DNA from: Phytophthora sp. 'mugwort'
Lineage: Eukaryota; Oomycota; Peronosporomycetes; Peronosporales; Peronosporaceae
Reading direction: 5' to 3'
NCBI GenBank assembly: GCA_033558025.1
Contig: JAUCEF010000005.1
Coordinates: forward strand, 6,262,001 to 6,326,000
DNA: 64,000 nucleotides
The notes below the pieces were generated by a model that saw only the letters and a program-made list of their open reading frames with translations, ran no database searches and was not told the DNA's origin. Numbering within the stretch: position 1 is the first letter of the stretch; each line of letters starts with the position of its first letter. A program made the position numbers and the translations under genes. This document shows positions 10,401 to 21,443 of this stretch, piece after piece.

Positions 10401-13400
10401 TGGAGCTCCCAGCTCAAGGTCAGATGAACACTCAGCAACTTCAAGTGGCAGTTAATCTGACAGTGACGCTGCCATTTGATTTTGGTTCCAATGGACGTCT
10501 CTGGACGCTATGCTATCAGTTTGACAATGAACCTTATCGATTATATGCTTCTATTGCAATTACAGTCAAGGAAATCACGGCGTTATTGGACTTTACATTC
10601 CAAGATATTGCGAATTTAGGGGCAGTCGCGACAGTCGGGCACAGGAAGCAATGGAAACCGGTGGGCTCAGGGATTCGACACGGCGATACAGTCAAGATTG
10701 TGCCACAAAGCGTGACGTCGAGTGCCGAGTGCGGCAAGACCGACGCTAATCTTGCTGCTGGGACAACGCTCATGACGGTAGACTCCAAGTTAACATTCTC
10801 TGGAATTCTTTCCGCTTTCCCAGCATCGACCAATGATGTGTATCATTTGTGCTACCAGTTCCAAGATGAGCCATTCACGTACATTCGAGGCTTTAGATTG
10901 ACTACGTACGGTATCGTCACTCTGGATCGTAGTGCGGTGCTTGTAAGTGCTACAACGACAACTCAAGTCACCGGATTTCGTCTGTCGGACGCCGATGAAA
11001 TGGGCTGGACAACGAGCTCCACGACGTGCAGCCCCCTCATTGGAACAACAGACGTTGCTGGAGCAAAAGCGACCCTGTCTTTCGACGCCAGCTACTCGCA
11101 GCTCTACTTATGCTACAGCTTTGACCATCAGCCCTTTAACCTGTTCAAGACGGTGACTCTTACGGTAGTAAAAGCTGACATTTCGAGTCCACAGATTGTG
11201 TCGATCATCGCTGATCAACGAGCACAAATTGTCGTGAGTGGCACCTTTGGCCTGACGCAGGGCGTGGATCAAATCGCTTGGGTCCCTTCCGACGTTATCG
11301 AGTGCTCGAGTGATGCAGTGGCACTGTACGCAGACGTCATGCAGACGTCAGTATCGAGTGTCACAAAGTCGCCGTCGATTATTCCTCACGCTGGTGAAGC
11401 CTCTTTCGATACGAAATACGTCGCGCCGGATACTGGCCACGGCCTCACAGAGACAAGTAGTTTTTCCACATGGAAATTGTGTTACCGCTTTGGAACGACG
11501 CCAGGGTTTCTCATGTTTGGTGACGTGTTGTGCACCGTATTGAACATTGTCCAAGTCGTGTTAATCTCGCTGGACCCGACGAGTATCGGAGCAGTGATGA
11601 AATTTGAGTTTAATGGCGTCGGAATGCAAGATTTTGACGCGGCCAAATGGGTCGATGCATCCACAGCTACGAAAAATACCGACTGCGATACTTTACCTGC
11701 GATTGGAGGCAGTAGGATCAGTAACGTTGTCAATTCTAGGGCGACATTTACGTTCACAGAAGAAAGTGGCGCCATGGCCTTGTGCTACCGATTCCTCAGT
11801 CACTCGTTCAAGTTGTACGCAAAGATTCCCATCCAGGATGCGACCAAGTCTGGGGTTACTAGCAGCCAGATGTCAATCGATGCGATCACGACACGATACG
11901 ATGAAGAAGCAGTGGCTGCAGCCATTGACCAGTTTACTGCCAGACGAGATATTGCGACCGTCTCATTGACACTTGACAAAGACATGAATGACATCCCGCC
12001 CGGTTCTAATGCTGAAGCAACATTCAAAGCGTCTTTTATTACGACGTTGGCAACGTCTTTGAATATCGACGCGTCTCGAGTCCAGATCACGAGTTTAGTG
12101 GCAGGTTCAGTGGTTGTCAAGTTCCAGTTATTGACATCGGACAATCCCGCGGACCCGTCGGTGGTTGAGGCGGTAAAGGATCTTCATAGCCAACTGCAGG
12201 ATACAAGCAGTAGCCTCCTCACTAGTAGCATCGTCACCGTTAAGAACCCGACTACGGCACTTAGTGTTACCGTTACGTCAATCCCACAAGCACCGGTCAC
12301 GTCCGTGGCCATCCAGGCGCTCGGATACCAGCCGAACGGCCTCTTTTCATTCGTCAGAAGTATCTATAGCGTCACGGAAAAATCATCCAAGCTGGTGATT
12401 CCTGTTCTTCGTCTTCAAGGCACAGCTTCAGTCGTGTCTATCGCTGTTCAACTCCAGACGGTGGGGACATCAGCGGTGTATGACCAAGACTATGTGTTTG
12501 CAGCAGCGACAACGTTCGATGTCTCGTCGAAGCTGCTTCACCTGCGCTTTGAGATTGGAGACTCATTGGCAACAATTGAGCTTGATATTGTGGACAACGA
12601 CGCGGAAGAGGCCCCTTTCAAGACAATTTCCTTAGCGTTGCTGGACCCGTCGACGTCCGGTGCATCGCTCGGGTCCACGAAAGCGACTCTCGTTCGTATT
12701 TATGACTATGGGGACGGACTCCCGCTTGCCAACTCGAGCTTCACGGTCGGTGAGCAGCCCGATGAGCAGCAAGATCCTCTGCAAGGCTGGCAGGTTGTAG
12801 CCAATGGAGAAAGCCCGTTGCGTCTTGATGGCAACGGCCTCTTTGCTGTGGACGACGTACTTGGTGAGGCAGAGTATAACCAAAAGTGTGACTTGGCGGC
12901 CCCTACTGGCGTGTGCACGTACGCTTGTGAGCTGGGTGGTGGACTCTTCTCGTCCAACGCACTGGAAGCCAGCTACAATGTGCTCTCTCTTGATGGAGAC
13001 GACTATATTGCAACGCTGAACGGTATTAGCGCCTTCCCATCCAAAGTACACAACTCACTTTTTCTCTAAGTTTTCACTCATTCTTTTCAAGCTCACAGTT
13101 TTCGTGTATTTCTCTGTAGGCATTTACTGTGTCGCTCTGGGTGAAGACGACACAAAGGGATCCCGACGCGTGCCTCTACTCATATGCTGTGTCTTCCGTC
13201 ACAGCTCCAGCTGTCCCATTAGCACTATGCAACCCGTCCAACCTGCAGCTCTTTGTTAACTCAGAGACCGACGTGAGTGGACTGGCCACATTTGTGAATA
13301 TCAGCGACAATGCGTGGCATTTCCTGGCCGTGACATGGAACTCAGAGGACGGACGCGTGCGTGTTTTCGACAATGGGATGCTAGTGTTTGATGGAGGCCC

Positions 13401-14340
13401 GTACCGTGGAGGAAAGACACTTGAGTCGAATGGTTTCTTTGTGGCTGGTCAATTGGTGCTCTCAAATAGTGTAATAAAGGCACCGTGTACATGTGGAGCA
13501 CAAGCTCTTGCCAAGAGCTATACAGCCTCGAGTTCTTCAGCTGCATTACTCGTGACAACGACCGAAGGCGTGAGCTGCGATGTGGTGGCCGGTACCGGGT
13601 TTAAGGGCCAGATCCAGCATATTCATGTGTGGTCACGTATACTTTCGCGTTCTGAGCTTCTGAGTGAAGTTGCATGGCCACTGCGTCTTGTCAGCAATGG
13701 CCTCGTACTCGGATGGAACTTTGACACATCCTACTTGTTGCTGCATGGTCGTGTGGTGAACGATCTGTCCATGAAAGGTCAAGAAGAGAAACATCTCGGG
13801 ATTTTGCACTGCAGTAAAGAGGAGACGGTGTCCAACAGCTTCAACGCAAGTGCCAGTAGCTGTCTGATTCGTGGGAAGATGCCTCGACTCGATGCCACGT
13901 TCCCGTGCGGGCCCGTGTTCGCCAACATTTGGCACTTTTCCGCTCCTGAGCCTTTCATCACCGCGTTGAAAACCGCGTACGGCGGTCGCCTGCAATTCCG
14001 TCTCCTCGCGCCGAGCTTCAATGGATCTCCACGTCCTCGTCGTGGACAAGTGTCCATCGTTAGCACTAACAGGGACGGTGCAGCAACTCAGATATCTCTT
14101 GCGCTGGGCTCATTCGATCTGCCGTCGGCCTCTCGTTGGACGCACTATTCGGTTGTGCTCCGCGAAGACTTTGGGTGGATCACTGAGCCGGATGGAGCTA
14201 GCCTCACTGCTGCGGAGTTCAGCGCCATACTAGAGGACGCCTCAACGCTCTGGATACGAGGCGATATCTGGGGCTACGACTCGAGCGGGCCCGGTCAAGA
14301 GGTTGTTTATCTTAACGACGTGGTGCTGTATGCACGGTGA
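4420..14340 (+). CDS. Giant secreted modular protein (9 A-modules, 11 B-modules, Calx-beta-like, LamG-like)
   Basis: Three exons (4420-5563, 5634-13045, 13120-14340) encode about 3,258 residues. The 70-nt and 74-nt introns join in phase and restore repeat motifs across both junctions. A signal peptide (hydrophobic LLLLSLLLARLPP) ends near residue 26. Residues 27-1220 hold nine beta-rich modules of about 130 residues, most starting near a x-x-I-T/V-S motif and containing G-x-x-x-V-x-F, then Gly-rich strands (for example GQIPVGGKIVLRLPPSDF). Residues 1225-2465 hold eleven modules of about 110 residues, each ending in a CYxFGxxPFKLYP-like motif. After them come a SEA-like part (about 2465-2560), a Calx-beta-like domain (about 2600-2710, with YDQDYVFAAATTFDV and IVDNDAEE) and a LamG/concanavalin-like C-terminus (about 2800-3258, AFTVSLWVKTT). 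I see no C-terminal membrane span or GPI signal. It is probably a wall, matrix or adhesion protein; the ligand is unknown. Confidence 0.85.
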
Positions 14341-14480
14341 CTAGTACGTGACAAGAAACCCATGATAGCTCTAGAGATGCAGGGTTACTACTTGTAAGTA
14401 TTAAAGCAGTCAAAGAATCAAACACTACACGGTACTGAACGTTAATCTACGCCACGTATTGCCTCATGTTTCCCATTGAA

Positions 14481-15566
14481 TTAGTTGCGGCGACGAACCT
14501 TGCAGCCGGATGTGCTGGTCGTCGAGCTTTGCTCGGTAGTCGGAGTCGACGGCGCCTTTGTCGTCGTTGGAGCTTCAGTGGTGGTGGCAGGTGCGTCGGT
14601 GGTCTCATCGACAGCTCCACTGGCCTCCTTAGCCGTGTCGGCTTCACCAGCAGCGGGCATTGTCATTCCTGTCGAGGGAGTTGCAGTAGGGGTAGCAGCG
14701 GTGGCCATAGGGGCCGTCGTGCTGGTCGACGTTGAAGCGTGCGCTGCCTGTGCTTGAGTTGATGGTCGAAGTCGCAGAGCTGAGGCCGCTAGGGATACCG
14801 TTCTGGACCGTCACACCGTTGAATGATAGAATGTCCTGCTTACCCGCCACCATCTTGACGGCGCTACCATCGTTTGAGAGTGTGAGTGGCCAAAGTGGAA
14901 CTCGTAGTCCGTCGGGACGCTTCCACTGTACGTCTTCGTCTTGGTGAGTGCCAGGGCGTCGTCTCCCTCACTGAAGTAGAGGGACAGTTCACTTAAGGAC
15001 ACAGCGATGCCAAAGTTGTACCAGGTCTTGGTCTTGAACTCCGTCGACCAGCGGGTCTCGGTGCTGCCGCCCGTGTACCAGACGAGCTGCACCGGGTTCA
15101 CGGATGCGTCGATGCGGATCTCGAACACGTGCGACTCCGGGAAGACGACTTGCCATGAGTACAGATTGAGGTACGCCTCTTCCTTCATTAGACTTATGCG
15201 GAAGAAGGTGGTGCCGGCGGTGTTGCCCGCGACGTCCTGCACCAGCTCGGAGCGGCGGAAGTTGGTCTGACCGCCGAAAATGGCCTCCGCGTCCACGGCC
15301 AGCGTGGCGATGCCCGAGTCGCCATTGAAGGCAGGCGAACGGCCCTTCTTGTTGACGCTCACCCACTGATCCGGGCTCACGGTACCGTTCTGACGATTGG
15401 TCAGGATGTGCGTCAGGTTCTTGTCCGTGAGTGTGTCGACCGTCAGGTCCTGGAACGTGCCGTCCCAGGGCAGCGCCTGGTCGTCTGCGGCCAGGACACC
15501 GCCTGACGACAGCAGTGTTGCCAGGAGCGCCACGCTGGACGCGAGGATCGAGTGGATGCGGGTCAT
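14481..15566 (-). CDS. Secreted GH131-family beta-glucanase, frame disrupted near the C-terminus
   Basis: The ATG at 15566 begins a signal peptide (MTRIHSILASSVALLATLLS) followed by a domain closely like the paralogue at 18054-19019: ALPWDGTFQDLTVDTLTDK, TNFRRSELVQ and VFPESHVFEIRID. The WDG start and RRSEL motif fit glycoside hydrolase family 131, known for beta-1,3/1,6/1,4-glucan hydrolysis. Near 14885-14895 the frame shifts: the paralogue-like text KQDILSFNGVTVQNG continues one frame over, and the Ser/Thr-rich tail ending SGCKVRRRN (stop 14481-14483) is back in the first frame. Either the gene is frameshifted, or a 96-nt intron (14748-14843, GTAAGC...CACAG) is removed, giving 329 residues in frame. 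The first frame without splicing ends at a TGA near 14811. The role would be extracellular glucan attack or remodelling. Confidence 0.75.
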
Positions 15567-15619
15567 TGTAGAGCTGGAGGAGTTTGGGGCTGGTGTCGGG
15601 TAAAGCAATAGTGAACAGG

Positions 15620-16540
15620 ATTTGTGCAGCCAAGAATGAGTCTTGAGGTGGTGTAAAGTCTTGCGTGGCCCAGGTTGCTGATTAGCATAGTGAAATTAGA
15701 ATGTTTTGGCAGTTACGACGACTGGCGGAAGCTACCAGCTGGTGCCGCAGAATTGACGATCGCTGATCCATGCTGCGTTCGGGTGATGCGGCTGCTACCG
15801 CCGGCACGATCAGGTCGTGAACAGCGGCGCGGCTGGGATGTAAACCCAAGTGGGCTCGAAGCTGACACGATGAACCGCGGGTAAGCCATAAGCAGCTGTA
15901 CTGGTTGTTGGAATTTGGACGCCGTGCGGAGCCTTGCGTGACGCCAGCACCGCTAATACAGCCAAGCTCAGGATGTGAAATCGAAGCGGATCAAGCGATG
16001 GATGTTCGAATTGATTGATGGTGCCGTGCCTGCCTGGACAGCGGCAGCGGCATACATTCTTTATCTATGTTAATTCGAATCGTTGACATTATAGTTCGCG
16101 CATTTATCATAAAACGCGCGGTAGGCCTAGTCGCGAGTCGTCCCGGTGTAGGAAGGTCGAGCCTGGCTAGAAGTAGTACACGCTTGTAGGGCTCCAAGAA
16201 AAATAAACAAACTAACAAAGTCGAATATAAAACTCAACTTGTTAATCACCGGGTAAATTCACGACTGACTAACTCAAACCTGGGCGGTGGGCCCCCCGCT
16301 CTCTCAACTTGGTAGTCCACACGTTATCCTTCATGGCCTTGGCCACCCGTCTCTATTCCACGGGTCAGGTACTTGTCACCCCACCAACCGTTCCAACCAC
16401 ACAGACCTGTCCGCCGTCAGCTCTTACCTCCATGACCCCACCTTGGTGGATCCCTTAGCGGCAGAGCCTTTGCTGATTGGAAGCAACAGGCTTGGCAGGC
16501 GCTTTCGCACCACTGCTAGACTGAGTCTTGGTCATGCTTG
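15620..16540. other. Intergenic, no gene seen
   Basis: This stretch lies upstream of the first GH131 gene. No frame has a recognisable domain. The last 250 nt lead into coding-like sequence before the LTR and may be degraded retroelement interior. Confidence 0.4.
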
Positions 16541-17079
16541 AGACTGGTGTGGAAGCCGAGAAGAAGAAGAGCACGCGGAAGTGCTCGGGCTCAAAAGGAA
16601 ATGAACCGGCTGAGAAAAACAACCGCAGCGAAGTCGACGCAATTCGACTTGGAGAGTGAAAGGCGGCGATTTTCTATCACTGGCCCCGGATGGTCGGGAA
16701 ACCGGACCAAGGGTGGAAGATAATGTAACGGAGTTACATGAAGAGTACCAAGTCACTTTTCAGAGCAGGTGTACCAAGTACACTAAGTGATGTAGCTAAA
16801 CATCACTATGACGTCGACGGTAGTGACGTCATGGATAGGTGCCACAGATACAGTACAAAGACCTCAGAGTCACTCAGTAGGATAATCTAGGGTATTTTAT
16901 AGGTGACTAATAATTAGTATGTACACGTATTACAAGGGGTCACATATAAATATATTCAGTCTTAAATCTACCTAATTTTTGTAACAGTTCCACAACTAGT
17001 GAACTACCGTTCACTGAGAGTTTGTATACTCTCCGGAAGTCACATTTCCTGTGCGCAAGGTGTTGTGTGACCCGTCACA
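16541..17079 (+). mobile_element. Ty3/gypsy-type LTR remnant with end of internal region
   Basis: A candidate LTR of 356 bp runs from TGTAACGG at 16724 to CCGTCACA at 17079. The ends are inverted copies with one mismatch in eight, as expected of an LTR. Just before it (16709-16723) is a purine-rich stretch, AAGGGTGGAAGATAA, in the right place for a polypurine tract. Upstream, about 16541-16720, is an Arg/Lys-rich frame (RRRRARGSARAQKEMNRLRK) that could be the end of a polyprotein. No reverse transcriptase or integrase is present, and no second LTR was found. It is read as the 3' end of an old element; assignment to gypsy rests on the LTR ends only. Confidence 0.42.
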
Positions 17080-18053
17080 GCATCTCTTCTGCTTCGGCAG
17101 CTGTGATCGCAGGAACCACATCTGATGTAGAAAACGCGACGGGTGTGCAGATGTAGGTGCAGACGGCGTTCGCAACGCGAGGAGGGCTAGCCATCCATGG
17201 CGCCGACACTATATTAACAGGTTTGCTTCACAGCAGAAAGAAAAGGTTGGCCGCACGCATTCATATGAGCTCTGTACAATGAACACCCCTTGGAAGAAAT
17301 CGACGCCCTCCGTTCCTTTCACGTTTTCTGTGGGCGGTAGGTACCGGTTGTCGTTGCTCAGGCCTGTCGGCTTCTTGTACTTCCATGCTTGCTTGCTCAG
17401 CTCCTGCCATATTTGACGAAAATGACTTCTCGACAGCAAACATGATGAACAAGAGTGAATGTCTTCTCTCGGGCGGCGAATTCGAAATTAAAAGCTGGCA
17501 GTGGTCCGCTACTCCTGGATTCTTATATTTATAACCCAATCCATTTGCAACAAATCTCATGTCGCGTATTCTGCATCTGACCTCATGAATATAATTCCAT
17601 ACAAATTGTTATATGAGGATTTACAATGGCCGCGAATCTGGTGCGGATTTTGCGGATTACTATCACCTGCATAAATTGTATTCCGGAAAATCCGTAATGT
17701 CGGATTAGAAGGGTTAACCCGGCCGCAGCAACCCGCTGCCCGCAGCAACCAGCACTTCGAGTAAACCTCTGCATATCTAATAGTCGTGAAATAAACGAGG
17801 GCGGAGCTATGCCCAAACTTTTTTGAAGGTGCATTATTTTCTGAACAGAGGAGTGGTTGACGGGCTGGGACTTTAGCGCATAGGCAGGTCCAGCTACTGG
17901 GACCAAAACTAAACCAACCGCCGCGTAGACGGCGGCGCTCGGCTAGTCAAACACAACCGACCAGTGAACATTTACTCATTTAAAGTAGGTGTGGATAAGA
18001 CAACCACGTCTGACCAGGTGCGGAAATGAAAGACGGGTATAACTTACGCGCAC
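17080..18053. other. Intergenic, no gene seen
   Basis: Only short frames occur here, none with a recognisable motif. A minus-strand frame at 17583-17906 (107 codons) has no domain I recognise and is treated as chance. Confidence 0.45.
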
Positions 18054-19019
18054 TTACTTGCGGGCGCAGCCATCTGAACTCTTGACGATGATCGGCTTGG
18101 TGGCAGGGTCCTCATTCTGGGTGGCGGGGGTCTCATTTTGCGTGGTCGGGGCCTCAGTAGACTCAGTAGAAGTCGAGGAAGAAGACTCCGCGCCAAAGGA
18201 GGTAGCGCCTGTAGCGGAAGTAGTGGCAGCCGTGACGACGTCGGCCTCAACCGATACACCGTTGTAGGACATAATGTCCTGCTTGGCGTTCATCTTGGGC
18301 TCGCTGCCGTCATCGGACAGAGTCAACAGACCGTAGTGGAACTCATAGGTCGAGGGGAACTCTGTTACCACGTCGTGGGTGGTCTCAAGCGCAAGGTCCT
18401 TGTCACCCTCGCTCGTGTAAAACTGAAGCACAGAACCGTTGCCCGAGGATGCGGCCGATATGCCAATGCCGAAGTTGTACCACGTGCCGGGCACGAATTT
18501 AGTCTCCCACTTGGCGTCCCAGGTGCCGTTGTTCAGGTAGATAATCTTGGCGGGACTAGCCGTCGCGTCGACACGGATCTCGAAGATGTGTGATTCGGGG
18601 AAGATCATCTGCCAGGCGTACGGGTTCAGGAAGGCCTCCTCCTTCATGACGCTGGCACGGAAAAAAGTGGTGCCTTTGGTGTTGGCAGCGATGTTCTGCA
18701 CTAGTTCCGAGCGACGGAAGTTGGTCTGCGTCTTGAAGACAGCCGTTGCGTTCACGCCGACGTTGATGACGCCCGTGTCACCGTTGTAACCGGGCGAGCG
18801 GCCGTCCTTCTCGATGGACACGTAGTCCGACGCCTTACCGTCCGTGCCGTTGTTGCGCATGGTCAGGATGTGCGTCAGATACTTGTCCGTGAGCGTGTCG
18901 ATGGTCAGGTCATATCCGCGGCCGTCCCACGGAAGCGGCTCGTCCGCAGCGGTGGCGGGGGTCGCAAGATAGGCCGACGCGAGCGCCGCCACGCCGAAGA
19001 TCGCAGAGGAGAAGACCAT
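18054..19019 (-). CDS. Secreted GH131-family beta-glucanase with Ser/Thr-rich tail
   Basis: Single exon, 321 residues. A signal peptide (MVFSSAIFGVAALASAYLAT, cut near ATAADE) precedes a domain of about 220 residues with LPWDGRGYDLTIDTLTDKYL, TNFRRSELVQNIA, FFRASVMKEEAFLNPYAW and FPESHIFEIRVDA. These fit the catalytic module of glycoside hydrolase family 131, which acts on beta-glucans. After about residue 255 comes a low-complexity Ser/Thr/Glu linker (TESTEAPTTQNETPATQNED), likely O-glycosylated, ending SSDGCARK. It is the intact paralogue of the gene at 14481-15566, on the same strand 2.5 kb away, so a tandem duplication later separated by insertions is likely. The target could be host or self cell wall; the sequence does not decide. 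Confidence 0.85.
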   Translation of the reverse strand: MVFSSAIFGVAALASAYLATPATAADEPLPWDGRGYDLTIDTLTDKYLTHILTMRNNGTDGKASDYVSIEKDGRSPGYNGDTGVINVGVNATAVFKTQTNFRRSELVQNIAANTKGTTFFRASVMKEEAFLNPYAWQMIFPESHIFEIRVDATASPAKIIYLNNGTWDAKWETKFVPGTWYNFGIGISAASSGNGSVLQFYTSEGDKDLALETTHDVVTEFPSTYEFHYGLLTLSDDGSEPKMNAKQDIMSYNGVSVEADVVTAATTSATGATSFGAESSSSTSTESTEAPTTQNETPATQNEDPATKPIIVKSSDGCARK

Positions 19020-19035
19020 AGGGCTATGACTGAGA

Positions 19036-20389
19036 TTGCGTCACTGTAAGCCGATTGTAAAATGGCCAGGTGAGCTGTTCGGGCGGTGGCGCTGTCACCC
19101 CCGGGAAAAGGTCGGGCATGGGGACATTTCCAACAGGCAGGCTGGGTTTGTCAACTTGCCATGGTCCGGGATTTGCGACGCGAAAGCGCCGAGTTCATTC
19201 GCCAAAATGCCTCGCACCGCCAGGTCGTTCGCCGCTGCCAATCTCCATCTGAGTGCGCGCGAGCTCGCCAGAGCCAGACGTAGGGCACCAAAGCCTGCTC
19301 AGATACTGTACATGTATGAACTGTCGGCTTACAGCTTCCTACCAGCTGGCGAACCTGAGCGAGTCGGATTTGCTGTCCGTAGACAAATCGCCGATAATAC
19401 CGTCGGCATAGCGGCAACTTAATCTCCTTGAGCACGCAAAGCAGGACGATCGACGAAGCCTCGGTTGAAGGGGCTTTGTAAAGGATACACTGGTCGGGAA
19501 CGCCGCGAACACTGGGGATCAGTTGGCCACTGGCCAATGGTCAGACAAAGACGCGTGACGGCTTTGGAGCTTGGCGATCCCTTATGGGTGGGTGGGGCAA
19601 CATGACATGTCTGCATCGGATGGGAAAGGAGAAGCGTCTTCAACTCTTACAGTAGTATAAGCCTCATTTCTACAGTCATCCCTGCCGACTGGATTCCGCT
19701 AGACTCCCGTTAAGTGACGAGTGATGGTGTTCCGCAACCGCGTAACGCGATGACCAACGAGGCTTTGCAGACAGTAATTTACGGCACGAATCAGCATACT
19801 GAAGGGCTAACATGGTACATGTATTGCCTCTATAGTATACACGCCAAGTCTTATTGACCTTCCGTCGCCTCCGTTCAGCGTGCGGCGCCCTAATCTTAAT
19901 CATACCAACGGTATTTGGCCCATTGGACGCTCTGTTTGCCTTGATACTTCTGGTGTCTAAGCATGCATGCAGATTGATCGATTACGGCACTGTGTATGGG
20001 GTGCCCTTTGAGCCACGCTCTTCGAATCCAAAGGAGCGGTAACGCCAGTTGTTACCGGCACGGCATTGCATTTGCAGCCTACGATTTATCTTCGCAAACT
20101 CCTGCTTAATTTCAACATGGAGTTGCAGCATGAGAGGAACACTCGCCTCAGCCACCAGTTGCCCCTCAAGAAAAGAAGCTTACCCAGGCAAAGAAAGCAT
20201 GGTTGTACAATGATGCCGTGCAATGGGACGACAGGCCGGTTTTTGCGTTGTAATGTTGTAATCATTAGCCGTACTAATCACCTTCTGTGACCGACTGCAA
20301 AAGACGCTCCTTACATGACTTGACTCCTTACACATATGTACTTGTACATGTTAGCGCACTGTACTCGATCACGATCAAGCTGCCTTAAC
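19036..20389. other. Intergenic, no gene seen
   Basis: About 1.35 kb without a convincing gene. A plus frame of 128 codons at 19036-19422 and shorter ones show no domain and overlap equally long frames on the other strand. Confidence 0.45.
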
Positions 20390-20960
20390 ATCGCCTTTGT
20401 GGAAGAAGAAAGAAAAAAGGGTTGTCGTCTTATCCAGTTTCAAGAATCAGATTTCCATCTTGATCCAGCGGATATCCGAAGGTGAATGTGGTAGATTCAG
20501 CACGTCAGCACTGTTTGTACATTCCCCGACACCGAAAATGACATCATCAACAATGTCGCTGTGGCACAGAATGGACTTCTTGTAGTTGTTCACAAAATTT
20601 TCGCGCGGGTGGCATCGAATTTTGGATCATTGCGCGAGCCTTGAACTTCATCACACGGGTAAACGGTCTGTCCTTGGGGGATCCAACAACACTAATATGT
20701 TCCCCTGCTCGAAGAAGTCATGGATATCTTTCTCGAGACAAGCGTGAACTTTCACCCATATGGACACAAAGCCCCAGTATCGCTGCAGGTCGACGAGGCG
20801 CAGTACCATATTTTGTAGCGCATGATGTGCCCGTTGTAGTTTGTGGGGCAGACTGTGCATCTCTTCAGAAGGTTGGCGTACTTGAGAATTGTGCGGATCT
20901 CGTCGAGGGATTGGTCAGCCGCCTCTTCTCCAATCCGAAGTACACAAACGCCAATCATAC
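20390..20960 (-). pseudogene. Decayed MULE-type transposase N-terminus (zinc-finger region)
   Basis: Read on the minus strand, 20958-20752 gives LLKRCTVCPTNYNGHIMRYK followed by WYCASSTCSDTGALCPYG. That is a C-x2-C...H...C zinc-binding pattern common at the start of oomycete Mutator-like transposases, where CPWRGK is usual at the end. The sequence then continues in a second frame (VKVHACLEKDIHDFFEQGNI) and a third, with stops near 20450-20600. Frames must be changed at least twice, so it cannot make a full protein. No catalytic DDE part is nearby. The family call is from pattern memory. Confidence 0.45.
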
Positions 20961-21239
20961 TCGAAAGGCATGCTTGTTGGCTGACTGGCTAGCTAGCGAG
21001 AAGGTAATTCGGGCTGTCGGCTTGGCTAAGCTTGGTATACTTGGAGATCGGGATCTTCCTATCTGGGCAGTATAGAGATCGCAGGGCAGTTACAAAACGA
21101 ATGAATGCCGGTGTCATGATAAACTTAGCACGACTGGTTACGCTTTGCTTCGCACGGGTACGGAGCGAATAGGTTGATGGTTTACATGTAAGTTGGTGTA
21201 AGGTGGCACGGTTTGATATGTGGCCGATTGGTTCGAGTT

Positions 21240-21271
21240 CAAGTAGCTTAGTTGAAAAACTAAGCTACTTG
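21240..21271. repeat. Perfect 14-bp hairpin with GAAA loop
   Basis: Positions 21240-21253 and 21258-21271 are exact reverse complements around a GAAA loop. It lies in intergenic DNA between the MULE relic and the cysteine-rich gene. It could be a transcript hairpin or a remnant of a small inverted-repeat element. Confidence 0.8.
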
Positions 21272-21443
21272 GTTTATGTGTCAGGTTACTTGGTTCAGGA
21301 TTAAAGTCTTCTCGTCCAGCACAGAATAAAACACAGGTGTTCGCCTAGAAAACTCACGTCACGTTTGCAGGTAGTTCCGTAAAAGGATAGTTAAACACTA
21401 CCCATCTCTTTTGCTGCTTGTACCAGTACAGTACACCTCGCTA

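Noticed and set aside
14989..15633. A 214-codon minus frame overlapping the first GH131 gene
   Set aside because: It is Arg/Gly/His/Pro-rich shadow text in another frame of a gene with clear paralogue support.
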